Source: Desulfobacteraceae bacterium (GTDB taxonomy: Bacteria; Desulfobacterota; Desulfobacteria; Desulfobacterales; JAABSP01). Taken from it: a stretch of DNA of 59,616 nucleotides. How positions within the stretch are numbered: position 1 is the first letter of the stretch; each line of letters opens with the position of its first letter. This document shows positions 43,782 to 53,842 of this stretch, piece by piece. The position numbers and the translations under genes are program-made. The stretch spans positions 1 through 59,616 of the forward strand of contig JAABSP010000028.1 in the NCBI GenBank assembly GCA_011390345.1. The letters are read 5' to 3'. Under the pieces are notes generated by a model, which was given only the letters and a program-made list of their open reading frames with translations, had not been told where the DNA came from and made no database searches.

Positions 43782-45136
43782 TTCAATTTATATTACTGGA
43801 AATCCCGCTTTGACGAACACGGATATGCGGGGCTGGAAGCCTTTGAAAGCAAAGCCTCGAAGAATCCGCGCAAGACCCCGCCTGACGTAGAGGCACAGGT
43901 GATCGAGATGCGGCGCAAGCATCCGAAATGGGGCAGACAGGGCATTGCCGACGAACTGGCAAAAGCAAACGGCTGGAAACCCCTTGTCAGTGCCAATACC
44001 GTCAAGCGGATACTGAAAGACGCCGGCCTGTGGGAAACCATTGAGGCCGACGTAAAAAAAAATCCCGGAAGAGGAGAAGCCGCACCGCAGCAGAGCCGGA
44101 ACAGACCGCAAACATTGACCTGTGCTTTGTTCCCGCCACCCACGAAGACGTAACGAAACTGCCTGCGGTAAGCGGATCTTCGGGCAAACTGAAGGTGCAG
44201 CCCCCGAAGGCGGAGACGGATGATCGAACATGGCCCGGACAGGTGTTCGAAGATCCGGAGCTGGACTATACAGAGGCAATGCTTGAGTATGTAGCCGCCT
44301 CTCAGGAACGGGATGAACAGCGGGCAAACAGTCCTGATGATGCCCAAACGCCGGTTCCGGAGACTCCCAAGGCCGAAAAGAAGGCATTGAAGCGTGAAGA
44401 AGAGCAACTGCGGGACGAACGGCGGTCTGTTCGGGAGCAGAGGAAGATCGAGGACGAGGCCTGGAAGGAGACTCGGGCAGCCCGGAAGGAAGAGCAGGAG
44501 GCGTTCAAGGAGCTTCCGAAGGAGGAACGGCGGCAGCAGAAAGCCGCCAAAGAAGCTGCTGACGAGTACTGGCGGAAGATGCATGAACAGCGCCGTGCCA
44601 AGCAGCAGCAGCGGAAAGAGGAGGACAGGGGATGGCGGGAAACGCGGAACAGTCTTCGTGAGCAGATGTCCCGGCTGCCCGTTGTCATGGCCTGGGTCGC
44701 CATTCTTGTTGTCATCGACAACTGTACCCGGCAGTGTTTTGGCCTCCCGCTCTTCGTCGTCGGCCCTCATGTAACCTCCGAAATGATCGTTGAAGCCCTG
44801 GAGTCGCTCCTGCCGCCTGAACTCCAGTTTCTGATTTCGGATCGGGGCATTCACTTCAAGGCCGGCGTCTTCAAAAATTTTCTGCTCAGCAAGGAGGTTA
44901 TCCATGTCCTCATCTCCCGCCAGCGACCCGAAACGAACGGAATCGCCGAGCGTTTTGTCCGAACCCTCAAAGATTGGCTGGAGGATAAAACCTGGAGCAG
45001 CGATGAGGAACTGGCAGCTCTTCTGGAGCAATTCCTGAAAGAATATAATGATCGCCCGCATCAGGGCCTGGATATGCCGGGTTTATCCCCCAATGAGTAT
45101 GCCAGACGCCTGAAGCTCAGGCAGCCTGACGGTTAG
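43782..45136 (+). pseudogene. IS transposase (DDE/rve core), 5' truncated and split by a -1 frameshift
   Basis: The first frame (to 44153) begins inside a helix-turn-helix region without a start codon (FNLYYWKSRFDEHGYAGLEA) and continues MRRKHPKWGRQGIADELAKA. The second frame holds the integrase core: first Asp in NIDLCFVPATHED (near 44117), VVIDNCTRQCFGLPLFVV, second Asp in LISDRGIHF and the Glu in ETNGIAERFVRTLKDW, then YNDRPHQGLDMPGLSPNEYA. A run of nine As (44054-44062) is where the frames join by -1, so programmed slippage of the IS3/IS1 kind is possible. Between the first Asp and the next strand is a highly charged insertion of about 150 residues rich in Arg, Lys and Glu. No terminal inverted repeats are evident, and the N-terminus is lost next to the F0 terminator. 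Confidence 0.75.
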
Positions 45137-45255
45137 TGTTTTAACTGTTGCTGCCGATTACACTTTTTGTGAAGGTTGATCTGCATCTGCAAGACAGAGC
45201 AATATCCTTATGGTATAGATGGTTTTTTCCCACCGCTGTCAACCGCTTAGAATTG

Positions 45256-45392
45256 CTGGGATTGAAATCCCAGACTGAACCCAGAAAACCGGCTGAAAGC
45301 CGGTTACGGCGATCAGAGCTTAGGTGGTCATTGGAAATTTGAACCGGCTTTCAGCCGGTTTTGAATGATTTGAGCCTGGGGTTTCAACCCAA
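45256..45392. repeat. REP-like palindromic repeats
   Basis: A cluster of palindromes in the gap after the transposase: CTGGGATTGAAATCCCAG (45256-45273), AACCGGCTGAAAGCCGGTT (about 45287-45305) and its inverted copy AACCGGCTTTCAGCCGGTT (45342-45360), and GGGTTTCAACCC (near 45379). The two middle units can pair with each other or fold singly. No ORF lies in 45137-45399. Typical of mobile-element margins or REP/terminator islands. Confidence 0.7.
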
Positions 45393-45399
45393 GGCGATC

Positions 45400-46113
45400 T
45401 TACAGATCCTCCAGCCGCTTCCAGACCCAGATCGCCCTCCCCAGACAGAGATCCCGCCAGTCCAGCCGGGTCAGCTCCGGCGGATAGTCGGGATTGCTGC
45501 TGATGAGCACGAATCCCTCGTCCCAGGTCTGCACCCGTTTGACGGCCGCGATGTTCTCACCCTCCGAGGGATAGTTGACCGCATAGACCCGGTTGTTGAT
45601 CATCTCCTGGTCATCCATGTCAACTATCACGATGGAGCCTTGGGGGATCAAAGGGCTCATACTGAGGCCCCCCACATTCAGCCCTACCAGATGGTGGTTT
45701 CGCCGCCCTGTGAGCTCCTGCTCGCTGAGCATCAGGGAGGAGGCCGGCTCCTCAAACGGGTCGAAGATCATTCCTTTGGCCCCGGCTGCAAGCTTTCCCG
45801 ATGCATAGACCGCAATTCCCTTGTACGCGGTCTCATCATCCGGAGTCGGCAGCATATTTGCGGCAAAGCTGACCGGCGACGGCTCCCCCGCCTCCAGAAG
45901 CCGCCTTCCCAATGCCAGAAATTCGAAGATATCCAGATCAAAGGCCATCGCAATCTTCGCCTGAGTCTTGGGGCCATAGGACTTCTTCTTCAAGATCTCG
46001 CTCAACACGCTCGGGCTCACGCCGGCCGCCTTTGCTACGGCCCGCTGATTCGGGTATTCCGAATTATCAAGACAGTACCGCAGCGCTGTCCGGAACATTT
46101 CGATTGTCTCCAT
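45400..46113 (-). CDS. S24 family repressor (CI/LexA-like, HTH plus autopeptidase)
   Basis: A 237-residue regulator. Residues 1-70 are a helix-turn-helix (NQRAVAKAAGVSPSVLSEIL). The C-terminal half is an S24 peptidase fold with nucleophile S151 in GGLSMSPLIPQGS and the general-base lysine K192 in NIAAVKRV. Such repressors cleave themselves on RecA-DNA signals or act as plain repressors. A GAGGAG site precedes the ATG. The gene is divergent from a strong promoter carrying two related palindromes, its likely operators. May be a prophage remnant or a resident stress regulator. Confidence 0.88.
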   Translation of the reverse strand: METIEMFRTALRYCLDNSEYPNQRAVAKAAGVSPSVLSEILKKKSYGPKTQAKIAMAFDLDIFEFLALGRRLLEAGEPSPVSFAANMLPTPDDETAYKGIAVYASGKLAAGAKGMIFDPFEEPASSLMLSEQELTGRRNHHLVGLNVGGLSMSPLIPQGSIVIVDMDDQEMINNRVYAVNYPSEGENIAAVKRVQTWDEGFVLISSNPDYPPELTRLDWRDLCLGRAIWVWKRLEDL

Positions 46114-46183
46114 GTCTCATCTCCTCTTCTATCATTTCGATCTTGCAAGAGATTTGCACACTCTATCCGAAAAGGCAAGGTAA

Positions 46184-46241
46184 ATTCGATGTAGTCGAAT
46201 ATTTTTGTTGACATGGTCACGACTATTCGATATAAACGAAC
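46184..46241. promoter_or_regulatory. Strong promoter with two repressor operator-like palindromes
   Basis: Operator 1 is the perfect palindrome ATTCGA-TGTAG-TCGAAT (46184-46200). Operator 2 is ATTCGA-TATAA-ACGAAC (46225-46241), matching the same half-sites with two changes. Between them is a near-perfect sigma-70 promoter on the plus strand, TTGACA (46208-46213), 17 nt, TATAAA (46231-46236); operator 2 covers the -10. The divergent S24 repressor is the obvious candidate to bind. Half-sites and promoter are seen directly; binding is inferred. Confidence 0.75.
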
Positions 46242-46323
46242 CAACATGGAACAGGAGGAGGGAAGGCCGAAAACGCTTCGGATGACCCGGCAGAGGAAAA
46301 CTTTGGCACGCTCAGAGGTAAGC

Positions 46324-46866
46324 ATGACAGGCATTGTGATTGTCACCCACGGCCCCTTGGGGGAGGCGCTGATCCGGACCGCGGAATTTGTTCTGGAAAG
46401 GCCCATCGAGCAGATTGCTGCGGTACGCATCGACGTCCATCCCGATTCCGAGACGACCCGGGCCGAGATCGCCAGAGCCATCATCCGAGTCAACCGGGGA
46501 AAGGGGGTGATCCTGCTGACCGACATGTTCGGCGGCGCGCCTATGGATATCAGTTGTGCGTTTCTGGAGAAGCGGCGGGTGGAGGTGATCTCGGCCGCCA
46601 ACCTGCCGATTCTGCTCAAGGCCGTGGGGATGCGGGGCAGGCTCTCGTTCGACGATCTTGTCCGGTGCATTGAAATCCACGGGAAGAAGAGCATCGCCGC
46701 GGCCGGGGGAATTCTTGCGGGAAGGCCGAGAAGAGCCGGGGCTTCATCCTGCCCCTTTGAAACCGGCTGCCGGTTTTTCGACAAACCGAAATTCGAAAAT
46801 ATCGAAATGGAGGAGGTACACACATGCATAAGAGAAGATGTTGTCGCTGCGGCCAGTTCTTTTTAG
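46324..46866 (+). CDS. PTS EIIA component, mannose family
   Basis: A 180-residue protein. Residues 1-135 are a mannose-type EIIA: GIVIVTHGPLGEALIRTAEF with phospho-accepting His9, then GVILLTDMFGGAPMDISCAF. The last 45 residues form an unusual tail with Cys (SSCPFETGCRFF). GAGGTAAG precedes ATG 46324. Proteobacteria often carry such EIIA-Man genes for regulatory rather than transport PTS; no EIIB or EIIC is present. Transcribed from the operator-bearing promoter. Confidence 0.82.
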   Translation: MTGIVIVTHGPLGEALIRTAEFVLERPIEQIAAVRIDVHPDSETTRAEIARAIIRVNRGKGVILLTDMFGGAPMDISCAFLEKRRVEVISAANLPILLKAVGMRGRLSFDDLVRCIEIHGKKSIAAAGGILAGRPRRAGASSCPFETGCRFFDKPKFENIEMEEVHTCIREDVVAAASSF

Positions 46867-47105
46867 ATGCGGAGATGCTCGACCTGCGGTCAATGGCACT
46901 GGATGCGGAGTCCAGTTACGCGTGCGAGGGATGTCTGCTCTCCTTTGAGCAGGATCTTTTCTATGGGCAGTGGATGCCGATCACCCGGCCCCGGCGAACC
47001 GGGGGCGGCAGGAACGGCAGGGGAGGGAGGCCCCTATCGATCGGCGAGATACTTACCGAATTTCCGGTCGGTTTCCATGATGTGCCTGGCCAGCCAGTTT
47101 TTTAA
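46824..47105 (+). CDS. Small zinc-ribbon-like protein (uncertain)
   Basis: A 93-codon frame behind a very strong site (GGAGGAGG, 7 nt) overlapping the end of the EIIA gene by 43 nt. Residues 6-35 have CCRCGQFF and YACEGCLLSFEQ, a possible four-Cys zinc site. The C-terminal third is Arg/Gly-rich and overlaps the convergent hemerythrin gene by 72 nt, so the true length is uncertain. No family recognised. Confidence 0.5.
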   Translation: MHKRRCCRCGQFFLDAEMLDLRSMALDAESSYACEGCLLSFEQDLFYGQWMPITRPRRTGGGRNGRGGRPLSIGEILTEFPVGFHDVPGQPVF

Positions 47106-47456
47106 AAAGTTGCTGATTTGAACAGGAGCTGAGATCACGCCGTCGTCGAACTGGGTCTTCAGCTCCAGCACCTTGCGGGTCATCTTGTTATGCTTTTCCT
47201 TGTGAAGGGCGTATTCCGGATATCCGTGCTGCTGCATCAGCCGCTCTTCAGTGGCAAAATGGTATCCGGCATATTTCACCAGCCCCTGAAGAACATTGCC
47301 AAGGGCTTCCCGGCCTTTGCCGGCATGCATGGCTGTGAAAAGCTCGTTCAGCAGCGCGACCAGCTCCTTGTGCTGATCGTCGATCTGGGGAATACCGACG
47401 CTGTAGAGTCGGTCATTCCATTCAAAGAAATTTCGCGGCTTTTGATTCTCTTGCAA
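47034..47456 (-). CDS. Bacteriohemerythrin
   Basis: A 140-residue hemerythrin: all diiron ligands are visible, in IPQIDDQHKELVAL, YHFATEERLMQQHGYPEYAL, HKEKHNKM and WLARHIMETDRKFG (His, Glu, Asp). It binds O2 with a mu-oxo diiron centre; in anaerobes it is an oxygen sensor, scavenger or carrier. Single domain, length typical. Confidence 0.93.
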   Translation of the reverse strand: MQENQKPRNFFEWNDRLYSVGIPQIDDQHKELVALLNELFTAMHAGKGREALGNVLQGLVKYAGYHFATEERLMQQHGYPEYALHKEKHNKMTRKVLELKTQFDDGVISAPVQISNFLKNWLARHIMETDRKFGKYLADR

Positions 47457-47525
47457 ATGAACCTCCTGAAACTCTTTGGGGCATCGTCTTTTCCCCTTTT
47501 GCGCAGCAGTTCAGCATTACGGAAT

Positions 47526-47564
47526 AAAAAAAGGGATTAGCCATTTCATCTATTGACTAACCCC
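47526..47564 (-). terminator. Terminator of the tRNA-Val/tRNA-Asp transcript
   Basis: On the minus strand GGGGTTAG (plus 47557-47564) pairs with CTAATCCC (plus 47533-47540), followed by seven Ts (plus As 47526-47532). It lies downstream of the two minus-strand tRNAs. Confidence 0.75.
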
Positions 47565-47621
47565 ATATGATCGCTGTGTCAACCGTTTATAAGCGTCTTT
47601 GCGGCTGCTCCACTTTTTTTG

Positions 47622-47699
<78 letters not shown>

Positions 47700-47738
47700 G
47701 CAGGCGTTATTTACTTCACTTGCGCTGCCCTGTAAAAT

Positions 47739-47814
47739 TGGTAGGCGGAACAGGGCTTGAACCTGTGACCCTCGGCTTGTAAGGCCGATGCTCTCCCAAC
47801 TGAGCTACCCGCCC
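47739..47814 (-). tRNA. tRNA-Val (anticodon UAC)
   Basis: Minus strand: acceptor GGGCGGG with TCCGCCT (two G-T pairs), TAGCTCAGTTGGGAGAGC D-arm, anticodon loop CTTACAA giving TAC, T-loop GGTTCAAGCC, discriminator A and encoded CCA. It is 39 nt upstream of the tRNA-Asp gene and probably shares its transcript. Confidence 0.96.
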
Positions 47815-47894
47815 TTCTCCGCAACCGAAGAAACATACTTATAACAGGGCTGTGGGCTCCCGTCAAGATATTTTTTCGGCGGGATGCATTTTTT

Positions 47895-50348
47895 TCAGTT
47901 GATGGAGGTCGGCTGCCCCGTCTCTCCACCGGTCTTCTCACGGGGGATCATCTCGAAGGCCAGATCATCCTTCTGAAAGAGGCTCGTCTCATTCTTCCCC
48001 AGCAGGATCGCGTGGGAGAGTACCTCGTCCATATGATCCACCACCACCAGTTCCAACTGTTTGGAGATGCTGGCCGGGATGTCCTTGAGGTCCTTCTCGT
48101 TCTCCTTGGGCAGCAGCACCTTCTTGATGCCGCCCCGATGGGCCGCCAATACCTTCTCCTTGAGGCCCCCGATGGGCAGCACCCGGCCCCGGAGAGTTAT
48201 CTCGCCGGTCATGGCCACATCCCGTCGCACGGGCCGCTGGGTCAGTGCCGATACGATGGAGGTACACATCGCGATCCCGGCAGAAGGGCCGTCTTTGGGG
48301 GTGGCCCCTTCGGGCACATGGATGTGGAGGTCGAAGTCCTTGTAGAAATCGGTTTCGATCATCAACTGCTTTGACCGGGAGCGGACATAGCTGACCGCGG
48401 CCTGGGCCGATTCCTTCATCACGTCGCCCAGTTTTCCGGTGATGATCTGGTTCCCCTTGCCCGGCATCACTACGGTCTCGATGTTGAGCAGCTCTCCGCC
48501 GAACTGGGTCCAGGCCAGGCCAGTGGAGAGGCCCACCTGATCCTTCTTCTCGGCCATCCCGTACCGGAAGCGCGCGGGGCCCAGATATTTTGCCACCGAT
48601 TTGGCAGTGATCCGCACCGATGACTCTTCCCCTTTGTTTCTGAGGATCTCCTTGGCCACCTTCCGGCAGATGGAGGCGATCTCCCGCTCCAGGTTCCTCA
48701 CCCCGGCCTCTCTCGTATACTCCCGGATGATCGAGAGGATCGCGCTCTTGGAAAAGCCGATATCCCGGCCCGCAAGGCCGTTGGCCTCCATCTGCTTTTC
48801 GATGAGAAACTCCTTGGCGATCCGGTATTTTTCATACTCGGTATAGCCGGGCAGTCGGATGATCTCCATCCGGTCCTGCAGGGGGAGGGGGATGTCCGGC
48901 AGGGTGTTGGCCGTGGTGATGAATAGGATCTCGGAAAGATCGTAGTCAAGGTCGAGATAATGGTCGTTGAAGGCATAATTCTGCTCCGGGTCCAGCACCT
49001 CCAGCAGCGCGGCAGAAGGATCTCCCCGGAAGTCCATGCTCATCTTGTCCACCTCATCCAGGCAGAAGACCGGGTTGGTCGCGCCCACTTTCTTCAGGGA
49101 CTGGATCACCTTTCCGGGCATCGCACCGATGTAGGTGCGCCGATGGCCCCGGATCTCGGCCTCGTCCCGCACCCCGCCCAGGGAGAGGCGCACGAACTTC
49201 CGGCTCGTGGCCCGGGCCACCGATTTCGCGATGGAGGTCTTGCCCACGCCCGGCGGCCCCACCAGGCAGAGGATGGGCCCCCGGATCTTCTTCACCAGCG
49301 CCTGCACCGCAAGATACTCTAAAATCCGCTCCTTGGGCTTCTCCAGACCGTAGTGGTCCTCGTTCAATATCTTTTCGGCCTCGTCGATATCGGTCTGCAC
49401 CTTGGATCGGTCGTTCCAGGGAAGGCCGATGATCCACTCGATGTAGTTGCGCACCACCGTGGCCTCGGCCGACATCGGGGTCATCATCTTGAGCTTCTTC
49501 AGCTCGGCCTGGGCCTTGGATTTGGCCTCTTTGGACATCTTCTTGCGCCGGATCCGCTTTTCCAGCTCGTTGATCTCGTCCGCGCCGTCGTCTTCGCCCA
49601 TCTCCTTTTTGATGGCCCGCATCTGCTCGTTGAGATAGTAGTTCTTCTGGGTCTTCTCCATCTGATCTTTGACCCGGCCCTTGATCTTCTTGTCCATCTG
49701 GAAGACCTCGATCTCCATCCGCACCAGCTTCAGAAGGAGGCTGAGCCGATCTTTCATGGAGGGGTTCTCCAGAAGCTTCTGCTTCTCTTCGATCTTGAAG
49801 GAGAAGTGCGCGGCCACCGTGTCCACCAGCCGGGAGGGGTCCGAGATGTTGGCGATGTTGCCTACCAGATCCTTGGAGATGTTCTGGTTGATCTTCGCGT
49901 ATTCGGCAAAGCTCTCGATGACGCCTCTGGATAGCGCAACCTCTTCGGGGCCGGTCGTATGATCCTCGGGAAGGAGCCCCACTTCCACCTCATGAAAATC
50001 ATCGTTACCGGTGAAGGAGAGAATCCGTCCCCGGGCCTTTCCCTCCACCAGGGCCTTGACGGTTCCGTCCGGAAGGCGCAGCAACTGGAGAACCGTGCCG
50101 ATGGTTCCCACCTGGCTGATGTCCTTGGGACGGGGGGTGTCGATGTTTGCCTTTTTCTGGGTGGATAAAAAGACGGTCTTGTCCTTGTTCATGGCCTCGG
50201 ACAGGGCATTGACCGACTTGGATCGGCCCACGAAGAGCGGCGCGACCATATGGGGAAAGATCACGATATCCCTCAGGGGCAGCAGTGGCAGCACCCGTTT
50301 GGGCGTATCGGAATCATCCTGTTTGAAAAATTTGGGAAGATTGATCAT
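47895..50348 (-). CDS. lon: ATP-dependent protease Lon
   Basis: An 817-residue LonA: N-terminal substrate domain ([20 protein letters not shown]), Walker [33 protein letters not shown], and the Ser-Lys protease domain with [11 protein letters not shown] (catalytic Ser) and [13 protein letters not shown] (Lys). It degrades damaged and regulatory proteins. It is followed on the same strand by tRNA-Val and tRNA-Asp and preceded by clpX, in a proteolysis cluster. Confidence 0.97.
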   Translation of the reverse strand: MINLPKFFKQDDSDTPKRVLPLLPLRDIVIFPHMVAPLFVGRSKSVNALSEAMNKDKTVFLSTQKKANIDTPRPKDISQVGTIGTVLQLLRLPDGTVKALVEGKARGRILSFTGNDDFHEVEVGLLPEDHTTGPEEVALSRGVIESFAEYAKINQNISKDLVGNIANISDPSRLVDTVAAHFSFKIEEKQKLLENPSMKDRLSLLLKLVRMEIEVFQMDKKIKGRVKDQMEKTQKNYYLNEQMRAIKKEMGEDDGADEINELEKRIRRKKMSKEAKSKAQAELKKLKMMTPMSAEATVVRNYIEWIIGLPWNDRSKVQTDIDEAEKILNEDHYGLEKPKERILEYLAVQALVKKIRGPILCLVGPPGVGKTSIAKSVARATSRKFVRLSLGGVRDEAEIRGHRRTYIGAMPGKVIQSLKKVGATNPVFCLDEVDKMSMDFRGDPSAALLEVLDPEQNYAFNDHYLDLDYDLSEILFITTANTLPDIPLPLQDRMEIIRLPGYTEYEKYRIAKEFLIEKQMEANGLAGRDIGFSKSAILSIIREYTREAGVRNLEREIASICRKVAKEILRNKGEESSVRITAKSVAKYLGPARFRYGMAEKKDQVGLSTGLAWTQFGGELLNIETVVMPGKGNQIITGKLGDVMKESAQAAVSYVRSRSKQLMIETDFYKDFDLHIHVPEGATPKDGPSAGIAMCTSIVSALTQRPVRRDVAMTGEITLRGRVLPIGGLKEKVLAAHRGGIKKVLLPKENEKDLKDIPASISKQLELVVVDHMDEVLSHAILLGKNETSLFQKDDLAFEMIPREKTGGETGQPTSIN

Positions 50349-50504
50349 AATATATATATCTTGTCCGGTTTTATGGGTTTTCGATCTTCATACGGGAAGG
50401 CGCGGCCCATTTGGAATAGACCGCCCATGCTCCTTACATACACGGTTTTCGGATCGTTGTCTACCGGTTCTTTTTGTCGGATTCGGAATATACGAGGGGG
50501 GAAA

Positions 50505-50530
50505 GGCGGGATTTCGTTGAAAATCCCGCC
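50505..50530 (-). terminator. Hairpin after clpX
   Basis: GGCGGGATTT (50505-50514) pairs perfectly with AAATCCCGCC (50521-50530) across a six-base loop. On the minus strand it is followed by only TTTCCCCC, so it is a weak terminator or mRNA end-protecting hairpin between clpX and lon. Confidence 0.5.
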
Positions 50531-50567
50531 CGGCTACAGCGAATTTCGAAAAGCGGTTCCGGCTGAT

Positions 50568-51812
50568 CTATGCCTGCTTCTTGCTCTGCTCGAACAGAAG
50601 GATCGGTTCCTCCTTGTTGAGGACCACATCCTCTCCGATCACACACTCTTTGACATTGGGAACCGACGGTATATCATACATGATGTCGAGCATACAGCTC
50701 TCCATGATCGCTCGCAGTCCCCGCGCCCCGGATTTGCGTTTCAGGGCCTCCTTGGCAATGGCCAGCAGTGCGCTGTCGGTGAGGCGCAGGTTGACGCCTT
50801 CCATCTCGAAGAGCTTCTGAAACTGCTTGGTGAGAGCGTTCTTGGGCTCTTTCAGGATGCGCATCAGCGACTCTTCGTTCAGCTCATGCAGGGTTGCCAC
50901 CACCGGCAGCCGGCCGATGAACTCGGGGATCAGACCGAACTTGATCAGATCCTCGGGCTGCACCAGCTTGAGCATTTCGCCGATGCTCCTCTCTTCAGGC
51001 TTGGGCAGCTTCGCGCCAAATCCCATGGTCTTGGTCGCGATCCGGCGCTGGACCACCTTCTCCAGGCCGTTGAAGGTTCCGCCGCAGATGAAGAGGATGT
51101 TGGAGGTGTCAACCTTCACGAAATCCTGCTGGGGATGCTTTCTTCCCCCCTTGGGCGGAACGCTCGCGGTAGTCCCCTCGATGATCTTCAGGAGGGCCTG
51201 CTGCACTCCCTCGCCCGAGACATCCCGGGTGATGGAGGGGTTGTCCGACTTGCCCGCGATCTTGTCGATCTCGTCGATGTAGACGATGCCCCGTTTGGCC
51301 CGCTCCACATCGTAATCCGCGTTCTGCAGCAGGGCCAGGATGATGTTCTCCACATCTTCGCCCACATAACCGGCCTCGGTGAGGCTGGTCGCGTCCGCGA
51401 TGGTGAAGGGGACGTTCAGAAACCGCGCCAGGGTCTGGGCCAGCAGGGTCTTTCCGGAACCGGTGGGGCCGATGAGCAGGATGTTGCTCTTCTGCAGCTC
51501 CACATCCCCGGCCTTGAGGCCCGTATTCAGGCGCTTGTAATGGTTGTATACCGCAACCGACAGGACTTTTTTGGCCCCCTCCTGCTCGATCACGTAATCA
51601 TCCAGCATGGTCTTGATCTCTTTGGGGATGAGGGAGATCTCCGAATCCCGCAGATCCTTCTCGTTCTCCTCTTCGATGATCTCGCTGCAGAGCTGGATGC
51701 ACTCGTCGCATATGTAGACCGCAGGGCCTGCGATCAGTTTCTTCACCTCTTTCTGATTCTTTCCGCAGAAGGAGCAGAAGAGGTTCTCCGTATCGTTTCG
51801 CTTTTTGGTCAT
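50568..51812 (-). CDS. clpX: ATP-dependent Clp protease ATP-binding subunit ClpX
   Basis: A 414-residue ClpX: N-terminal C4 zinc finger (CSFCGK and ICDECIQLC), Walker [13 protein letters not shown], Walker [13 protein letters not shown], and the C-terminal sensor and ClpP-binding loop IGF-like segment ([14 protein letters not shown]). Unfolds and feeds substrates to ClpP. Its start overlaps the clpP stop by 4 nt. Confidence 0.97.
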   Translation of the reverse strand: MTKKRNDTENLFCSFCGKNQKEVKKLIAGPAVYICDECIQLCSEIIEEENEKDLRDSEISLIPKEIKTMLDDYVIEQEGAKKVLSVAVYNHYKRLNTGLKAGDVELQKSNILLIGPTGSGKTLLAQTLARFLNVPFTIADATSLTEAGYVGEDVENIILALLQNADYDVERAKRGIVYIDEIDKIAGKSDNPSITRDVSGEGVQQALLKIIEGTTASVPPKGGRKHPQQDFVKVDTSNILFICGGTFNGLEKVVQRRIATKTMGFGAKLPKPEERSIGEMLKLVQPEDLIKFGLIPEFIGRLPVVATLHELNEESLMRILKEPKNALTKQFQKLFEMEGVNLRLTDSALLAIAKEALKRKSGARGLRAIMESCMLDIMYDIPSVPNVKECVIGEDVVLNKEEPILLFEQSKKQA

Positions 51813-52438
51813 GTCTGACTTCCTCCGTCTGTGGTCAACTCGTCCAACCGGTCCAGGTCTTCACGATTGGTGATCACATGATCCAGTATACCATATTTTT
51901 TTGCTTCCATACCAGACATGAAGAAGTCTCGGTCCGTATCTTTCTGAACTTGTTTAATATCTTTTCCGGTATGAAACGATATAATCTTGTTAAGGGCATC
52001 CCGCATCCGCAGGATCTCTTTGGCCTGGATCGCGATGTCCGAGGCCTGGCCCTGGGACCCGCCCATGGGCTGATGAATCATGATCCGGGCGTTGGGCAGG
52101 GCATACCGTTTTTCCTTTGCACCGGCCGCCAGCAGCAGTGCGCCCATGCTCGCGGCCTGACCGATGCAGACTGTTGCGATATCAGGTTTGATATACTGCA
52201 TGGTGTCATATACTGCAAGGCCGGCGGTCACGATGCCGCCCGGGGAATTGATGTAGAAGTTGATATCCTTTTCCGGGTCCTCGGATTCCAGGAAGAGCAA
52301 CTGTGCGATGAGCAGGTTCGATACCTCGTCGTTGATCTGGGTTCCCAAAAAGATGATCCGATCCTTCAGAAGACGGGAGTAGATATCATAGGCCCGCTCG
52401 CCCCTGCTGCTCTGTTCGATGACCATGGGAATTAGCAC
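51809..52438 (-). CDS. clpP: ATP-dependent Clp protease proteolytic subunit
   Basis: A 209-residue serine protease: catalytic Ser in [14 protein letters not shown], His in [13 protein letters not shown], Asp in [27 protein letters not shown] and INSPGG are family hallmarks. Forms the tetradecameric core used by ClpX; coupled to clpX and 40 nt downstream of tig. Confidence 0.97.
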   Translation of the reverse strand: MLIPMVIEQSSRGERAYDIYSRLLKDRIIFLGTQINDEVSNLLIAQLLFLESEDPEKDINFYINSPGGIVTAGLAVYDTMQYIKPDIATVCIGQAASMGALLLAAGAKEKRYALPNARIMIHQPMGGSQGQASDIAIQAKEILRMRDALNKIISFHTGKDIKQVQKDTDRDFFMSGMEAKKYGILDHVITNREDLDRLDELTTDGGSQT

Positions 52439-52478
52439 AAGGAATCTCCTTTTATATTATATAAATTGAAAAAGTGGT

Positions 52479-53813
52479 TTAATTCGTCTCTTCTTCGGTT
52501 TCAGCAGCCGTTTCCGGCTGCGCCTCGACCTCTTCGATGTCGCTGTTTTCAATGATAAGACGCATCGCCTCTTTTTCAAGCAGTCCGTGTTTCAAATGAT
52601 CGATCGCGTTGGGGGTTTCCTTGTAGTATTTCTGAAGCTCTTCAAGGGACTGGCCTATGGAGACCGACATCCTGGCCATCTCCTGATTCACCTTCTCCTC
52701 GGGAAGGTCGAGCTTCTCCTGGTCGATGATCTTGGCCAGGATCATCTGGCGCTTTACCTGGTTGACCGCGGTCTCCCTCCTGTCCTCGGCGATCTTTTCA
52801 GGGGTCAGCCCCATCTCCTCCATCGAGGTGTTGTGATAGGCAAAGGAGCGCTGGACATCATCGACGATCCGGTTGAGTTCCCCTTCCACCAGGACTTCGG
52901 GAACGTCGAACTCCACCTGTTCCAGCAGTTTGGAAAAGGCCTGTTCGTTGAGTTCCTGTTCGGAGCGCTTCTCGTACCCCTGCTGCAGGTTGACGCGGAT
53001 CGCGTCCTTCAGGGCATCGATCGATTCATAGGGGCCGAATTGACTGGCGAATTCAGCGTCCAGCTCCGGCAGGGTCTCCTCCCGGATCTCCTTTACGGTC
53101 AGGTCGAAGGTGAGCGCCTGGCCCGCCATCTCCGGGTTCAGGTAATCCTCGGGAAATGTAACGGTGATGGCTCTGGATTCGCCGGCCTTCATCCCTTTGA
53201 TGTTTTCGTCCAGATCCTTGTGGATGGAATTCTTTCCCACTTCCAGCATGACGTTTTCGTTTCTGCCGATATCGGCCAGGACCTCGCCATCCTTTTTGGC
53301 TTCATAATCCACCAGCACGAAATCTCCCTCCCGGGCCGGCCGATCCTCTTCGATCTTTTTCCGATCCGCGCCCCGCTTCCGGAGCATGGCGAGCTGGGCA
53401 TCTATCTCCCCGTCCGTGATGGGGTAGACCGGCTTTTTCAGTTCCAGGCCTTTGAAGGCGAGGTCCGAAATCTCCGGCATAATATCGACGGTCACCTTGC
53501 AGCGAAACGGCTCCTTTCCCAGGGTTTCGGGCGGTTCCACCTGGGGAGTGCCGACCACCTTCAACTGCAGCTCCTGCAGGACTTCGGAAAAGGACTCCTG
53601 GACAAACTGCTGGGTGAGATCGGCCTGGACCTGTTTGCCGTAGACCCGTTCCAACTGGGACCGGGGGACCTTGCCGGGCCGAAACCCTTTGATCTTCGCG
53701 TTCTTCTTCAACTCCTTGTAGGCATCATCGAGCCTTTCCCTGACCGTCTCCTCGGGAACCTCGATATGGATGACCTTTTTTACGCTGCTGACATCTTCGA
53801 CGTTGAACTGCAT
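52479..53813 (-). CDS. tig: Trigger factor
   Basis: A 444-residue ribosome-bound chaperone: ribosome-docking GFRPGKVPRSQLERVYG, FKBP-type PPIase domain (about 150-240; EGDFVLVDYEAKKDGEVLAD) and an elongated C-terminal chaperone region ending in a Glu/Thr-rich tail. First gene of the tig-clpP-clpX-lon order found in many bacteria. It lies downstream of tRNA-Leu(UAG). Confidence 0.96.
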   Translation of the reverse strand: MQFNVEDVSSVKKVIHIEVPEETVRERLDDAYKELKKNAKIKGFRPGKVPRSQLERVYGKQVQADLTQQFVQESFSEVLQELQLKVVGTPQVEPPETLGKEPFRCKVTVDIMPEISDLAFKGLELKKPVYPITDGEIDAQLAMLRKRGADRKKIEEDRPAREGDFVLVDYEAKKDGEVLADIGRNENVMLEVGKNSIHKDLDENIKGMKAGESRAITVTFPEDYLNPEMAGQALTFDLTVKEIREETLPELDAEFASQFGPYESIDALKDAIRVNLQQGYEKRSEQELNEQAFSKLLEQVEFDVPEVLVEGELNRIVDDVQRSFAYHNTSMEEMGLTPEKIAEDRRETAVNQVKRQMILAKIIDQEKLDLPEEKVNQEMARMSVSIGQSLEELQKYYKETPNAIDHLKHGLLEKEAMRLIIENSDIEEVEAQPETAAETEEETN

Positions 53814-53842
53814 ATCCTGTTTTTACCTTTCTATAAACCAAA

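Noticed and set aside
46213-46323. Earlier start for the EIIA gene at 46213 or 46246.
   Set aside because: The first would lie within the promoter itself; the stretch is not EIIA-like, while ATG 46324 has GAGGTAAG upstream and begins exactly at the family N-terminus.
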